The notes below the pieces were generated by a model. The model was not told where the DNA came from, did no database searches, and saw only the letters and a program-made list of their open reading frames with translations. Positions 24,101-36,802 of a stretch of DNA of 64,000 bases are shown here, piece after piece (the first letter of the stretch is position 1; every line of letters starts with the position of its first letter). Both the position numbers and the translations under genes were made by a program. The stretch is from Lumbricus terrestris. Its lineage: Eukaryota; Annelida; Clitellata; Crassiclitellata; Lumbricidae. Location of the stretch: the NCBI GenBank assembly GCA_949752735.1, contig OX457037.1:39646296-39710295 (forward strand), in the 5' to 3' direction.

Positions 24101-27100
24101 CGAGGTCTTATTTACGGAGACGCCTCTCGTCAGCTGCCAGTTTTTATGGAACACCCTCTACAAATATGTGGCCTGCAATCACTGCATGAAGTCCTTAGAG
24201 ACGGCGGAAGGGATGTGTCGTCGACTTGCCGGAAACACGGGCGTCGAGATCCCGTTCTCAGAGTGCTGCAAAGTTCATCCAGAGGTGCACGTCAAGTGCG
24301 AGAAATGTCAGGTGAGTTATTTCACCCTAGTGTATGTATGCGCACTTGTTATAGCGTGCGCCTTCAAGCTCACTACTCAGAGGCGCTCCCGACTGCAGAA
24401 CGGACACTGCATTGGAGTTTCACGCCGAAGCGCTGAGCAATCACGAGTGAAGGACTTGCCCAAGGTCCCTACGTGGCGGCTTGAGGTCGATTCGAACCTT
24501 CCGGCTTCAAGGCAACGACTACACCACCGCACCCCACAATGTTTAACATCAATAGCTTTTGAATTTAAGTTTCTTTATATTTAAATTCTGATTTCAGTAG
24601 TTGTTGAATAATTGTCTCGTCAAGATGGAATCTTGTTAAATTGTGAATTTTCTGTGGTTTGGTTGAACTTATTACAGGCTTGATTGATGGCCCGATATAA
24701 AATGGCATAGATGGAATATTCTTATAATAATATAAGAATATTACAAAGCTGTCTGTTCAGTTAGTAGTTAAGTTTAATTAAGATTACTGCATAACCTGTA
24801 AATGTAAAGCGCAGTGCGTCTTGCAGGCGTTTAATTAAAGAAAAGATATTATATTATTATTATATAAAATGGCATAGATGGAATATTCTTGATTAGTATT
24901 TATTTCATACTTCATTCTAGTGTACAGCATTTAAGACATTCAAAGTGTTTTATTGTCTTCTGTGATTGTGAATGTTAAATTAGCATTTCTGTCACTGATA
25001 GTATCGCTGTATTTTGCTTGAACCAGGTATGGTACTGCAGTGAAAACTGCCGAGACCTCGCTTGGAGTCAGTACCATGAAACTCTTTGCATCGGATCCGC
25101 TTCGCCAGAGGACCTGGAGCATCCACTCTTCCGCCTGGAGGAAGCTTGGAGGTGCGTGCGTGTGTGTCTGAGATTGCAGCAAACTCTGAGTGAAATTCTT
25201 GGCGAAAACCTTTACCAGAGTTTGATGGTTCAGGTCCCCCCCACATGAGCGGGGAGCTGAAAGTCATTTTGAGGTGTACCTGGTATGCTCCATTTGTGCC
25301 CAGTGGTCAACTGAGCTGCAAAATGAGTACACTGTCTGTACATTAAATCCATTGGAAAGCTTAGGTGATGGACAAGGGGCCTAGTCATCTCCCATCATGT
25401 TCTGAAAACCATGTAACATAGGTCCATAACACTTCATACCTCTCATGTCCACAACTGCTTCTCGGCATTAGCTCAAAGGTCTTGGCATATATTCATCTTC
25501 TGAGTTGATTCTGGTAAACTCTTGAATTTGTTTCAACATGCTGATAGATTTTTAGCAACCAATCTCCTGCTTGGAAGAAGCTTGTTGATGGTTGTCTGAG
25601 AATAATTTTGCTGGAGACGTCTGAGTGAAGTTGTAGATAACTGTTGCACATGCAATTTTTTTATAGACTTTGGGTTACAAAATGATGCAGCAGATCACAA
25701 AGGCTTGTACTTTGACAGTATGTTACGACTGATAGCATGAAAGTTATTTTCATTGTTTTGATTTTTTGTCCAGTTGCTATTTTGTGCCTAATCTTCAACC
25801 AAGGGCCAAGGCATCCTTTATTCCTTGGATCATGCTGCTGAGGAAGCATATTTTCTTTACTACAAGTCGTATCGGTTTTTAATAATATTTATATCTATAG
25901 TGATGAAATAATGATATGATGATTTTTGATAAAATCACATCATCAGTGAAGTTGTCACTTATTTAGAGTTCTATGAAAATGTAAGATATGATCAACTACT
26001 TTGCTCCATTTGTATTGACGATTTTCATTGTCATACTATACTCATTGTCTTTTTTTACAGAAATATCCATTATCCTCCTGAGACGTGTAGCATAATGTTG
26101 ATCGCTCGAATGATTGCTACTGTCAGACAGGTCTGTCATCACTCATTTGCTGAAACATAAGAGAAAAATATTGACTGCAATTGGTAACAGATATAATAAT
26201 AATTATAGAATATGCAGCAGCAAATCAGTCGGTTCTGTAAGGAAGCGATTTTATAGCCTGACTTGGGAATGGCAGATGAAATATAATAGTTAAAATCACA
26301 ATGTTTTTGTGTGAAAGAAAGCGTAAATAGAGGGAAGTCTTCAATTGTGCACTTGCTAATAGGCATTGAAACGAAAAAACTGTCAAGAAATGTATATGTA
26401 CATATATGCTATTAAATTTTCTAGATATTAAGAAATATTATTCGTGCACATTTTTTGAATTTACTTTGATTGTATGACTTAGTTGTTTGGTGTATGTTTA
26501 TTGTGTCAGTCAAAAGATCGTGCCAACACAAAAAGTCTCTTCAGTCAATTCTGTAAGGCAACCGTCAATGAAGAAGAAAGCATCGCTCATAAACTACTTG
26601 GAGAACAATTTCAGGTAAGAGAATTAATTCTCCTGTTTGTCATCAGTTCGCAAATGGCTAAACCCTTGTCTTGTTGCATATTGAAATTCTCTTCATATCG
26701 AACTTGTGCACTTTATTAATGGAAAAGTTGCACCATGTTGTTTAATCGTTTACGGATCAAAGTGTATTAAAAAATGGTATGGGGAATCCTATATCCTTAG
26801 ACGGTAAAAGGTTAATTTTCTTCTTATTTGATTTGTGATTAACAATGCAGTGCACACGAGCCTTGAGAATCCTGATGGTTAATGTTTGATTTTCCAGATA
26901 CTGATATATATTGTGACATTATTAATCTTGTCAAATGTAACCAGATGTACTAAGCAGAAGACATGTTGTGTAGTGCCTTGGTCAAACCAGGTTGTGTTTT
27001 AGCTTGTGTGCATTTGCTTAATTGAAATAGTATGTTTGGTGTAGACAAAATGAGCTTATGAATGAACCATAGCAACTCTGCTTGACTGCAGTTGACTTGG

Positions 27101-30100
27101 CTAAAAAAATTCGTATATTCAATCCAAGACTAACAAACCACAGTGTGATTACCTGGTTTGTAAACTGATGACAAAGTCTTGAGCATTAATTCTCTTACCT
27201 GATTTCTGTGCGCTAAATTCAAGATGCAGTGCAACAAAGCATAGACATTAGTAGCAGACTTTTTTCTGTGTTGAATATTAATCTTTTTCTAGAGGCATAT
27301 ATGTTGTGTCAACTGGTGTCAAGTAAAAGTTTGCCATTCCAACTTTGATCACGATGTGATGAAATTTTATCAGTAGTTTTTTAAACAGCATATTTGCTTG
27401 TTGATGTAACTCGGCGGACCATAACATCCATGATATTAATCCAAGGACTCTGTTTTTTAGGGTCAGCTTGAACTTCTTCGAGGTCTCTTAACGGAAATGC
27501 TATTTGAAGATGATCTGCAGCAGGTAATTTATTTGTTTATTGCTTGTTTGTTTATTTGCTTTTGTTGCTAGTTATTATTCTGCACTGTTCTACTGGAAAT
27601 GATTTATAGATCAAAGGCATTTAATTTTTCTGTGGTAGCAATTTATTATAAGATTGCAGTTAGAATCAAACTACTGTTTCCATGTCCATCATGACAGGAT
27701 TAGAGGAGTCGCCTGGTCCTATGGTTGAAAAGCATTGTAATAAAATATCTGTGCAGACTTCCACTGAGAAGTTTGTGGACCTGCTTTATTAATGCATACG
27801 TTTTGAGTGACTTTTTTGTGAAGTTATAGTGTGATCAGACAATAAAATCATCTGAATACAGATTATTGTTTATTTATTTTGCTCTATGCCGCTGTGTATA
27901 GTACTCAAGTAGTTTTGATATATGTGAGGCTGGGGTCACAGGGTATTTGGTTAAAGCAGAGGTTCTCAACCAGTGTGTCACGACACACTAGTGTGTTGCG
28001 AATAGACCGGCGGTGTGTCATGTAAAAATGGTGTGTCGCAAAAATCCAGGAGCAAAATCTCTTTAATTGTTAGGCCAAACGTAGAATTATAAAATGATGC
28101 AGAATCGTAGATTAAGATCGGTGGAATTCAGAATTTTAGAGTCACTAGAAACTAAAAAGCATTCAGTGTCAACGTTCTCATTTGTTATAAATTTTATCAA
28201 TATAAAATAAATAAGGTAGTTTAAGTTTAACATATATGCAGGCCTATTTTAATTTTAAAGATATTGAGATAATGACGATCGTATGGTGTGTCGCCAAATT
28301 TGGATTCAAGTTCAGGTGTGTTGTGCGCGGAAAAAGGTTGAGAACCTCTGGGTTAAAGCACAAGTTTGGCTGCAGCAGCAAGCACTGGACAAATTCATAG
28401 ATGCTTTCAGTCACAGGTTGCCTAGCTTAGAGAAATTGTATACTTGTATGTATGAGCACTTGTTATAGCACTCGTCACGATTTCTATTGAGAGGCACTCC
28501 CGACTACAGCATGAGCACTGAATCTGTCAGTGCCGAAGCGTATGAACAATTGCGAGTGAAGGACTTGCTGAGGGCCCTACGCGGCGGTTTGAGGTGGATT
28601 CATACCTGCAACCTTCCAGCTCCAAGGCACTGAACATACCTCTGCAACACCGTACCCCACTAATTGCATTTCACACCAGTGTTTGAATTTTGGTGGTCGA
28701 GAAGAAACTCATTCGTGATTTCATTCGTGATTGCCATTATGGAATTTTTGAACCATTCAGCTCTCAATATATTTGTGTTTTTTGTATGATTGTCTCTTTC
28801 TAGTGGTTCACTCCAGAGGGTTTTCGGTCACTGTTTGCACTTATTGGAACTAACGGACAGGGCATAGGGACAAGGTGCGTGTCACTTTTTGATTAGAACA
28901 TGACTACTGGTACTTAATAGAAGATGACTAATGGTCCTTAACAGAACATGACTAATGGTCCTTAACAGAACATGACTAATGGTCCTTAACAGAACATGAT
29001 TAATGGTCCTTAACAGAACATGACTAATGGTCCTTAACAGAACATGACTAATGGTACCATAAAATCGACTCGTATGTTTACAGTTAAGCATGATTTTCGA
29101 CTTTAATCTAGTACTTGATGTATGACATATTTGTAATGATTTAATTGTGGGAACTGCTGTCTACCTGGGTGATGAATGCTGACTATTACGAATAAACATG
29201 TCTTAAATTCACGTAACGAGACATTTTTAAGAGACCACTTCAAAGGTACTCTCGAACAGCAATTTAACACTTTAACGACATGCTTTTGGTTTACCTGTCG
29301 TCGCTTTTAGTACTTTCTCGTTGTAAAAGTGTCGATATGTAAAATATTCAAATATCGTGGTGGCCACATTATGGACTGTGTGCTGGACTTACCCTAAGTC
29401 AAACTTCAGACTTAATAAATTCTACTCATCTACTTCTGTTCCAAAAATAATGTGGGAAATGCTGAACTGGCTTCCTGTAGATGAGCGGATTTGATTGATT
29501 GTATGGTCTGCTATTTTGGCACTGCTCTGACATGCATCTGAAAGCTTTGTGTTCGCGTTTTAAGTCAGCAAGGTCACTTATCACTCTGCTCTGCTGCTGC
29601 TGCCTGATGAAGTTTGCTTGTTCCTTGCTTTGCACATCATTGCACTCAGCTCGGACTATCTCATACATTAGGGCTTCACGACATACGATTCATTTGACGT
29701 AATTTCTTGTGAAATGTCTTTAGCTGTCCATGTCACATCGTCAAGCACAACATGAGCTAAGAAGCTTCTGCAGTATAAAAATACCATTGTTCACTTTTTT
29801 TGCTAGATTAGTCAGAGTTCTTTGGCTGAATGGAGAACTTTGTGAGTTTTGATCAGTCAGTCATTGTTGACGTTATCTTTCATTTTCTGTTTTCATCCAG
29901 TTCATTCAGTGTTTGGGTTAAGAACTGTGAGCGTCTAACGCTCGATGAATCGGCTCGCAAACAGCTCAACGACTACACCGATAAACTGTACAATGACATG
30001 GACAAAGGTTGGCGGCAGTTTTGAAGCGTTGGCGTGAATTGGTTATGCATGGTTTTGTAAATGAATTGCAATGATGTTTACAGTTGTTTTTCTAATTTCT

Positions 30101-33100
30101 CATGATTGCTTCTAGTTATTCATAATTAGCAGTATTCTTTTCATCAGCAGTGCATGGCCGATGTATATTTAGGGTCACTGGTCTGGTCATAACACACTCT
30201 TCACAGGAAATGACCTTGGTCTTGCTTGATCCTATATTGCTTCAATTCTTTGATCGAGACTGGTTATGTTACATGAATTATTTCTGTTCTTTAGTTACAC
30301 TTCGAGCAGCATTGTTGTGCCTTTATTGGACAATGCTCAAAGGATGGAGCAATATGGGCTGAAGTTCCTCCCCTATTTAGGCATCTGTTCAATTTGTCTT
30401 CTGATCCAGAATCTCAACTCTGACTTACACCATTGAGAGAAACTTATAATATTTTTTAATAATTGGTAACTTCTGACTCTGCTCTGGATAACTTTCTCTG
30501 AAACTGGAGTTTTGAACCTGGTACCCTTGCGCACAGTCTTGACCATTCGAGTATCGTGGATATTGGTGTACAGATGGAAACGGCAAGATTCCATGATGCA
30601 CAATCGGTTGTTTGCCATTTCTGTTGCTTGGTCCGTAACTGGTGCACAATATTCCGGAGTGAAGTGTTTCAGTAATAGGACATTTTACGGTGAAGTGGTT
30701 AGCAGCTGGTGGAGTTATGCAATATTTGTCTGTTTGGCAATAGTAATAGTAATAGTAATAGTAATAGTAATTGAACATTTATGTCTAGTAGTAAATTATT
30801 GCGAGTGTTTACAGACTATTATTTTGTGCTTTTACTCGCTGAAATTCAAGATGTGATGAATCGATTTGTAAACAAATATTGATTGATTGGTTGAGTGATT
30901 GACGACTCATTTATTGGTTGACTTAAGTGTGGTTAATTATGTGAATGTATAATACCGCAAAGCTGAGCCTGGTGTGGGAAGACTACTTTGCATTCGTTAT
31001 CACTTGACATTTATTAAGAATGAATTTAAAATGTGAATTAACTTAATGGTGCACAAACTTAGTGCACAGAAATCAATCAATCAACGTTTGTCTATTGAAA
31101 AAAATGAAGATGACACAGCCACAGCATTGTAATTATGGTTTTTGTATTGTGATGATTTATTGTATGGTGATATTTTTTAGTTTCTGGTGATTTCCTTAAT
31201 TGTGAAGGATCTGGACTTTACGTACTCCAGAGTTCATGTAAGTTATTTTGTTATACATATTATAATTATTATATATATTTAGATTTTTTCTTTATATTTA
31301 AATTTGTTAATGTATAATCTGAAGATAGCTATTACAACTTAAGAAATGTTTCAACTTTCGTGTTTCTTGCTAGGTTAACTTTGTTAGAATGTGAAAACAA
31401 CAAGTTTGAGTCTAAACAAATTATACTCATGTAATTGAATAAAATCTCCCCTTGTAGTCTCACTCTGACATGTAGGCGCTCATGACAAACTCCATCTATG
31501 GTTGACAGCTGATGCATATTCATGATGACTGATGCATATTCATGATGACTGATACATATTCATGACGGCTGATGCATATTCATGATGGCTGATGCATATT
31601 CATGATGGCTGATGCATATTCATGACGGCTGATGCATATTCATGACGGCTTATGCATATTCATGACGACTGATGCATATTCATGATGGCTGATGCATATT
31701 CATGATGGCTGATGCATATTCACAGTCACTGGTCACCTGGATTATGTACAAGGTAAAGAATGCTGCGTAGCCAAATGATTCATGTGAGGCATAAAGTTAT
31801 ACATTCATCTGAAATGCATTTGGCTATATGTACGTGTCGTATATATGTTATACATCTGTGTATCATGATGTTGCAAACTGTGCGTTCCAACTGACACCCA
31901 AACTGGTCAGCAAACACTCTGGTCTGCCTTCCTAAATGATTTGATTGTGCCCTGCTTTCAGACCACCACCCGTGCTCATCAGGACTTTTTGGTTGAGTCG
32001 CCATTGGTTCGGAATGCTTTTCCACCCTCTGTTCATGACATTGATGTGCACATGTGACTTATAATGTTTTCTCTAGACTCTTAAAGACTGTTTTTTTAGC
32101 TGTTTAATGGCCACTTGTTAAGGTTTCTGAGATGCTGTTAAGTGGCACTTTAGAAATGTCTTGTTACTAGACATCGCATTGCAGTTGCTTGCGAATGATG
32201 ATTACTGAACTTAATTGTTGTCATCATATCGGCATAAAATCCACTGAGAACTTTAAAAAACGAATCCGGACATGTGGACTGAAATGCAGAATGGCCAAAC
32301 ACTTATAGCTCTTAGAGCAAACACTGAAATAATGAGCAGTGGGTTTGCTAGAATAGTTAACCAACACTTTAGGATACCTCCACCATCCCATCTGTTTCAT
32401 GGTTTTTTTCTATCAGCTTGTTACTTAATTCAATGTTTTTATATTCATATTTGCTAGTTTATTAGTTTTAAGATTAACTTTTAAATTAACGGCATCATGA
32501 CCATACTGTAACAGATTTGCTGCATGTGGTGGGATGAATCAAGTATCTCATTTTAGCACAATTAACTCTGTAATTTTAAAGTTTAAATTGTTTTAAGATA
32601 TCACATATGTTCAGAAGTACTGGTATTATGAACTTGCATCTGTTAATATTTTTGTGTTAGGTAACCACAGCTGCACGCCAAACGCAGAAGTTGCATTTCT
32701 TAACAACAACTTTGTTCTTTCGGTGAAGGCTCTTGTCGATATAAAACAAGGCGACGTGAGTACTCGCACCGTAATTTACTGATATAATTTTCTTTTGTCT
32801 TTTATTTGCAAATACTTTTTTCTGTGACATATGTCAGGTGTACGAGCTCTGATAGGTGTCACTCCCATTTTTTGCTTAAAATCCATTACCTTTATGCTTA
32901 AATTTAATGGCCTTTTAAAATCTGTGACTTTTGAAAGCCTAAACTTGATTGCCTCTTAAAATCTGTTGCCTTTTTGCCTCAATTTAATGGCCTCTTAAAA
33001 TCTGTAGCCTTTATGTCTGAAGTTAATGATCTCTTAAAATCCGTGACCTTTATGCTTAAGCTTATATGGCCTCTTAAAATCTGTGACCTTTTTATGTATG

Positions 33101-34964
33101 TATGTATGTATGTATGCGCACTTGTTATAGCGCGCCTTCAAAATTTCTACTCGGAGTCGCTCCCGACTACAGCACGGACACTGAATTGGAGTTTCACGCC
33201 CTCGTGCATGAGCAATTTTGAGTGAAGGACTTGCTCAGGGTCCCTATGTGGCGCTTAGAGTTCATTCAAATAATTTAATTGAACTGTTCTGCGATCACTG
33301 CATTACTTTCCAGTCATTGAAATCACTGTGTTGGTTGACTTTACATAGTGAGCCACAGTATATCATGTAGGCTAGACTGTGCATATTTATCCTATTGGTT
33401 TTTTGCATCTATTGCTATGTACTGATATTCGCCTGTTACTGTTAAGTTTTGACTGATCAAATTTCTCAGTGAGTTTGTGTCATTGATTATGGTACAGTAC
33501 TGTAACTATGTAGGTCTGATGTAAGGTAATTTAACACCTTAATAGCAAGCAGCTGCATTGGTTTCCCAGCCAGTTATAGTGCACACTTGGTGTTAAGTGC
33601 TAAGCATAAATATGGAAGAAATGATACATCAGTGTAGAGCAGGGGAGAGTCGAAAGGAATCTGACTACTTCTTTGACACATTAATGACCCAGACTTGTCA
33701 TTGATGTCGGATGTAGTTGAAATCTGGAGTGGGAGCTTGGTCAGCACACAAGGTGCGAGAGATGAACATATTCTCCATCTGGAGACTAGTTAGGAGAGTG
33801 GAGAGCCATGCTCTACTTGAAGTTGTATTGGTGTGAAGAGAGATACATGCAGTGATTCCTTCACCTTGAATCAATCTTTTTAGGGATGCAAGACCAGTTG
33901 GCTGGGTCAATAGGTTTTTGTACTGTACTTAACAAATACGTAAGTGCAGACTTGTCAGACAGTGCACCTACTACATAATTTATAAGAAATCTAGTTGACT
34001 AAGTTGTTGAGAAAATAGTAATATTCCAGTGCATTTGGTCTTGTGCTTGATGTATACATATAATACATATATTTTTATTTATAAACTTAGACAGTACTGA
34101 TGTTTATCCACAAATTTTCTAATTTAACCGATGGTTACATATTATATCAGGAAATATTCATCTCTTATTTGGGAGAATGCGATCTGTCACGAAGTCGGTA
34201 TTCACGACAAAAACTTCTACGGTATGCTTTACTTGTGGTACTTCATCTGACTTCATCAAAAGTTTTAATATTTGCGAATTCTTTCTTTTTGCACGTTAGA
34301 TTTTTTAGACCAGTAAACTACGGAATACAGCCAGTTAGTCATAAAAAATTTTGCCTTTAGCTTTTTTTAGTTTATGCTTGAATTTAAAAAAGCATATGGA
34401 CTTTTATGCCAGCAGTGACTACCAGTGAAAATTTGTATGTTCGATGTGAGATGGGAGCCTATTGATTGTGGCTCAAACTCACATCTCAACGTGACCTTGC
34501 ACGAGTTACAAATTTATCTAATAATAATCTAATAATAATTTATCTATTAATAATGGCTGTGAAACTTGGGACGAGGTCTGATTTCTCGCAAATTCATTTT
34601 TTTTGCTTCTAAAATAATTTATATAAATCCTGAAGGATCATTGATACCATGGGTAACTTTTGGATCAATAATAATACAGTGCAGTTACAAGATCTATACC
34701 TTTGCTCAAGTAGTGTTGACAAACCTCAACAGACAATCATTTAGGCAGATCGATAACTGCATGAAGTTCATATTAATCAATATCGAATGGTATAAATACA
34801 ATCTTGGAATACAATGCCAGCTGTCGATTGTACTTTCCAGCGAGAACTATCTCTTTGTCTGTCAATGTGAGAATTGCGTTTTGCAAGCGGACGATCCGGA
34901 TATGACGTCGGAAGAAGAGGAATGTAGCGACAGCGACGACGACTGCATGGATGACCACGACTAA
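21165..34964 (+). CDS. SMYD5: SET and MYND domain protein 5, lysine methyltransferase
   Basis: SAM-dependent protein lysine methyltransferase; the family member has been linked to histone H4K20 trimethylation and to methylation of a ribosomal protein (literature, not visible here). Twelve exons: 21165-21218, 24063-24311, 25027-25151, 26061-26130, 26510-26614, 27461-27523, 28804-28874, 29901-30007, 31181-31237, 32661-32755, 34151-34221, 34841-34964; phases join to 1191 nt = 396 residues (human about 418). Start chosen because [18 protein letters not shown] joins in phase 0 to [10 protein letters not shown], the start of the split SET domain. MYND-type Cys/His cluster about residues 56-122 (C56, C59, C97, C100, YCSENC, H-LC). 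SET signature [10 protein letters not shown] at 301-310, EIFISYL at 333-339, post-SET C363/C365/C368 and an acidic Glu/Asp tail. As in SMYD5 orthologs there is no C-terminal TPR-like domain. Confidence 0.96.
21371..23035 (-). mobile_element. 5'-truncated non-LTR retrotransposon with intact RT core (SMYD5 intron 1)
   Basis: On - the frame runs from about 23030 to the stop at 21671. In order: [73 protein letters not shown] (catalytic FADD box), [21 protein letters not shown] and a C-terminal domain to KDI. There is no stop or frameshift in over 440 codons, so the insertion is young; the endonuclease half is missing. The 3' UTR ends in an AATTG microsatellite tail (21380-21395 region) rather than poly(A). 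Jockey/CR1-group by motif style. It is antisense to SMYD5. Confidence 0.9.
24331..24538 (-). mobile_element. SINE family A, copy 2
   Basis: Reverse orientation: tail GTATGTATGCGCACTTGTTA at left, GGCGCTCCCGACTGCAG, GTGAAGGACTTGCCCAAGG core, GATTCGAACCTTCCGGC (B box complement) and head GACTACACCACCGCACCCCA at right. Begins 20 bp after the SMYD5 exon 2 donor, so it is one of the closest insertions to an exon here. Confidence 0.8.
24695..24890. repeat. 29-bp direct repeat pair
   Basis: ATATAAAATGGCATAGATGG continuing to GAATATTCTT occurs at 24695 and 24862, in SMYD5 intron 2, with AT-rich DNA between. Confidence 0.7.
26742..26815. mobile_element. Short TTAA-bounded palindromic element, copy 3 (SMYD5 intron)
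   Basis: From TTAATCGTTTACGGATCAAA to GACGGTAAAAGGTTAA. The interior ATGGTATGGGGAATCCTATA matches 17084-17100 closely. More diverged at the ends than copy 2. Confidence 0.65.
27957..28350. mobile_element. hAT-type MITE, 394 bp, 8-bp TSD
   Basis: TIRs CAGAGGTTCTCAACC / GGTTGAGAACCTCTG, perfect over 15 bp, flanked by GGTTAAAG on both sides (27949-27956, 28351-28358). CAGRGGTTCTCAACC is the well-known terminus of Charlie-like hAT elements. The interior has GTGTGTCACGACACACTAG and GGTGTGTCGC motifs. No transposase. Lies in the SMYD5 intron between exons 6 and 7. Confidence 0.95.
28438..28662 (-). mobile_element. SINE family A, copy 3
   Basis: Reverse orientation, TGTATGTATGAGCACTTGTT at left, GAGGCACTCCCGACTACAGC, GTGAAGGACTTGCTGAGGG, head ending CACCGTACCCCAC. 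Only 80 bp from the hAT element at 27957-28350. Confidence 0.75.
28897..29058. repeat. 24-bp minisatellite, about 6-7 copies
   Basis: Unit ACATGACTAATGGTCCTTAA plus CAGA, starting 22 bp after the SMYD5 exon 7 donor. The first and last units are diverged. Confidence 0.92.
30737..30771. repeat. (AATAGT)n microsatellite
   Basis: Five to six repeats of AATAGT in a SMYD5 intron. Confidence 0.85.
31503..31722. repeat. 20-bp minisatellite, about 11 copies
   Basis: Unit GATGCATATTCATGATGGCT with GATGGCT/GACGGCT/GATGACT variants, in the SMYD5 intron after exon 9. The unit contains ATGCATATTCAT, nearly self-complementary. Confidence 0.93.
32872..33092. repeat. Degenerate tandem repeat, about 37-bp unit, 6 copies
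   Basis: Repeated CTCTTAAAATCTGTGACC followed by TTTATGCTTAAATTTAATGG with variation between copies; it runs directly into the TATG tail of the SINE at 33093. Confidence 0.85.
33093..33260 (-). mobile_element. SINE family A, copy 4 (head truncated)
   Basis: Reverse orientation, (TATG)n tail at left, GCGCACTTGTTATAGCGC, GTCGCTCCCGACTACAGC, GTGAAGGACTTGCTCAGGG; stops before the B box is complete, so the tRNA head is missing. Confidence 0.75.
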
Positions 34965-35529
34965 GTCTACAGACGCTACTTTAGATTTCGAAACATTTGT
35001 AAAGATATCGATTTAATCCTGTTCGACTTTGCAATTACTGCAGAAGTAAATGCGTAGAAATTTTGACTCATGGAACAATTTTAGAGATTCTACTTCTGAT
35101 ACGGACATGCTGTTGATGTTTTTGGTTGAAAAGCATTGTAGTGTATGTTTTTCTGGTTCTGTGGGCAAAAAGGATAGCTCCCACTATTCGTGCTATTTGT
35201 GAATCAGGCAGTAATATTCGTTAATGGAATTGACCCTATAGTCAGTCACTAAGGAATAACTGAGTGACTTGATCAGTTAGCAACTGACTTAGCAACTTAG
35301 TCGACTAGTCACATGCTTATCAACCGAGTCGCTTATATTTGTCGACTCTCCTAGCAACTTGCTATCGACTTCTTCGATAATCCGGTGTGCTTAGTAGTTG
35401 CCTAATAATTTGAATGTGTTTTGCAACTACTGTACTGACAGACCGATTACTGTGAAAGTATTACGGTTGATATAAAGAACTGCAGATCTGACATCGAATA
35501 ATTGCATTTTTGACTGTTGGTTTAATATA
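34965..35529. other. Probable SMYD5 3' UTR / flank
   Basis: No AATAAA or ATTAAA appears before 35737. A stretch at 35240-35390 is rich in GACTNAG/CAACTNA motifs but not clearly tandem. Confidence 0.4.
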
Positions 35530-35728
35530 TTGGGGTGCGGTTGTATAGTGGTGGGTTCGGTGCTTTGGAGCCGGAGGGTTTCAGATTTGGAATCCACCTT
35601 AAGCCGCCGTGTAGGGACCTTGAGCAAGTCCTTCACTCACAATTGCTCGTGCACTTTGGCACGAAACTCTGTAGTCGGGAGCACCTCTGAGTAGTGAGCT
35701 TGTGAGGCACTATAGCAAATGTGAGACA
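35530..35728 (+). mobile_element. SINE family A, copy 5
   Basis: Head GGGGTGCGGTTGTATAGTGG, TTTGGAGCCGGAGGGTTTC (B box degraded), core GTAGGGACCTTGAGCAAGTC, body TAGTCGGGAGCACCTCTGAG, tail CACTATAGCAAATGTGAG. Same orientation as SMYD5. Confidence 0.8.
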
Positions 35729-35736
35729 TAAGTAAA

Positions 35737-35742
35737 AATAAA
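35737..35742 (+). terminator. Candidate SMYD5 polyadenylation signal
   Basis: First AATAAA downstream of the SMYD5 stop, 773 nt away and 8 nt after the SINE. Whether transcripts reach it is unknown. Confidence 0.35.
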
Positions 35743-36154
35743 TATTGTAACTGGTAACTTATAAGCAGGTGTTGCTTCTTTCCTGCTGCTAATGCCTTTA
35801 CATCAATTGAGACTCGGAGACCATGTTTATAACTATTCAAGCAGAGTAGTAAGTGAACAGTCTCTAGCAGTGACTAGCACCGAGTAGCTTAGTGACTGGC
35901 TTCAACTTGAACGCTTAGTATAGAATTGGGACTAACTGAAATAGATGGAAAGAAAACAGATTTGATTTCCATGGTTTCTAGTGATACCTGTGGCTGCTAA
36001 ATATGATAAAGTTGACCGCAATATACAATGTTGCTTTTCACTTTTCAGTGTTTGGGATCTTGAAATGAATGAAGCTAGCCATTTAAGAAATGCTTTCACA
36101 TGAGGCTGTCAGTTGGTGTGTAGGAACGTATTGAATGGTTATTGGTATATGAAC

Positions 36155-36770
36155 AGCAAATATAGACGAAAATTGAATACAAATGAGGGTGTTTAAGACG
36201 AGCAATGGAACTCCATACGAGACGGGACAAAACAGGTTGGGAAGTTTATAGATCTGCTTAGGGCCATCCATGGATATATTGCATAAGTAAAAAATCGTAT
36301 TTTCAACCCTGTCCATCTGTACGCACCCGTACATTTTGTTGACCCATATGCGTATGTGCAAATACGATCTACCCCCCCACCCAATTACAAAGTCCTCTAT
36401 GAAACATATATTTTACCGTATGCTACTAATTATTTTTGTGAAGCAACATATTTGCTACTAAAATTTGTTAACTGTTATAGTTGACCGTTTAACCGAATAT
36501 AATTTCAATGTAGTCAAATGTGGCATCGTGCGACCATATGATAATTCAGGAGGTATAAATAGGCTAATGTGACGTTATAATTAGACATTTTATTTTGTGT
36601 ACGTACATTTTACCGTGTTTCCTTCGTACGCACCCAAACGCAAATTGACTAACAGCAAATATAGAAGGAAATCTAATACAAATACGGGTGTTTAAGACAA
36701 GCAATGTAACTCATACGAGACAAGACAAACCAATTAAGATGGAAAGTTTATACTGTATAGATCTACGTGA
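36155..36770. repeat. About 100-bp direct repeats flanking/inside a transposon copy
   Basis: AGCAAATATAGACGAAAATT... at 36155-36250 and AGCAAATATAGAAGGAAATC... at 36655-36770 share GGGTGTTTAAGAC, AGCAATG and TATAGATCT in the same order. The second lies within the element at 36267-36802, the first just left of it, which suggests a partial duplication or two overlapping insertions. Confidence 0.7.
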
Positions 36771-36802
36771 CCCTCCCCTCCGTGCGTACGTAATAATATG
36801 GA
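36267..36802. mobile_element. Non-autonomous DNA transposon-like repeat, copy 2
   Basis: Same order of blocks as 11087-11515 (AAATCGTATTTTCA, CTAAAATTTGTTA, AATATAATTT, GTAGTCAAATG, TATAAATAGG), right end CGTGCGTACGTAATAATATG then GA. About 110 bp longer than copy 1 because of an extra block near the right end. Confidence 0.65.

Noticed and set aside
28897..31722. CRISPR-like regular repeats
   Set aside because: Units are directly tandem without unique spacers, in introns of an animal gene.
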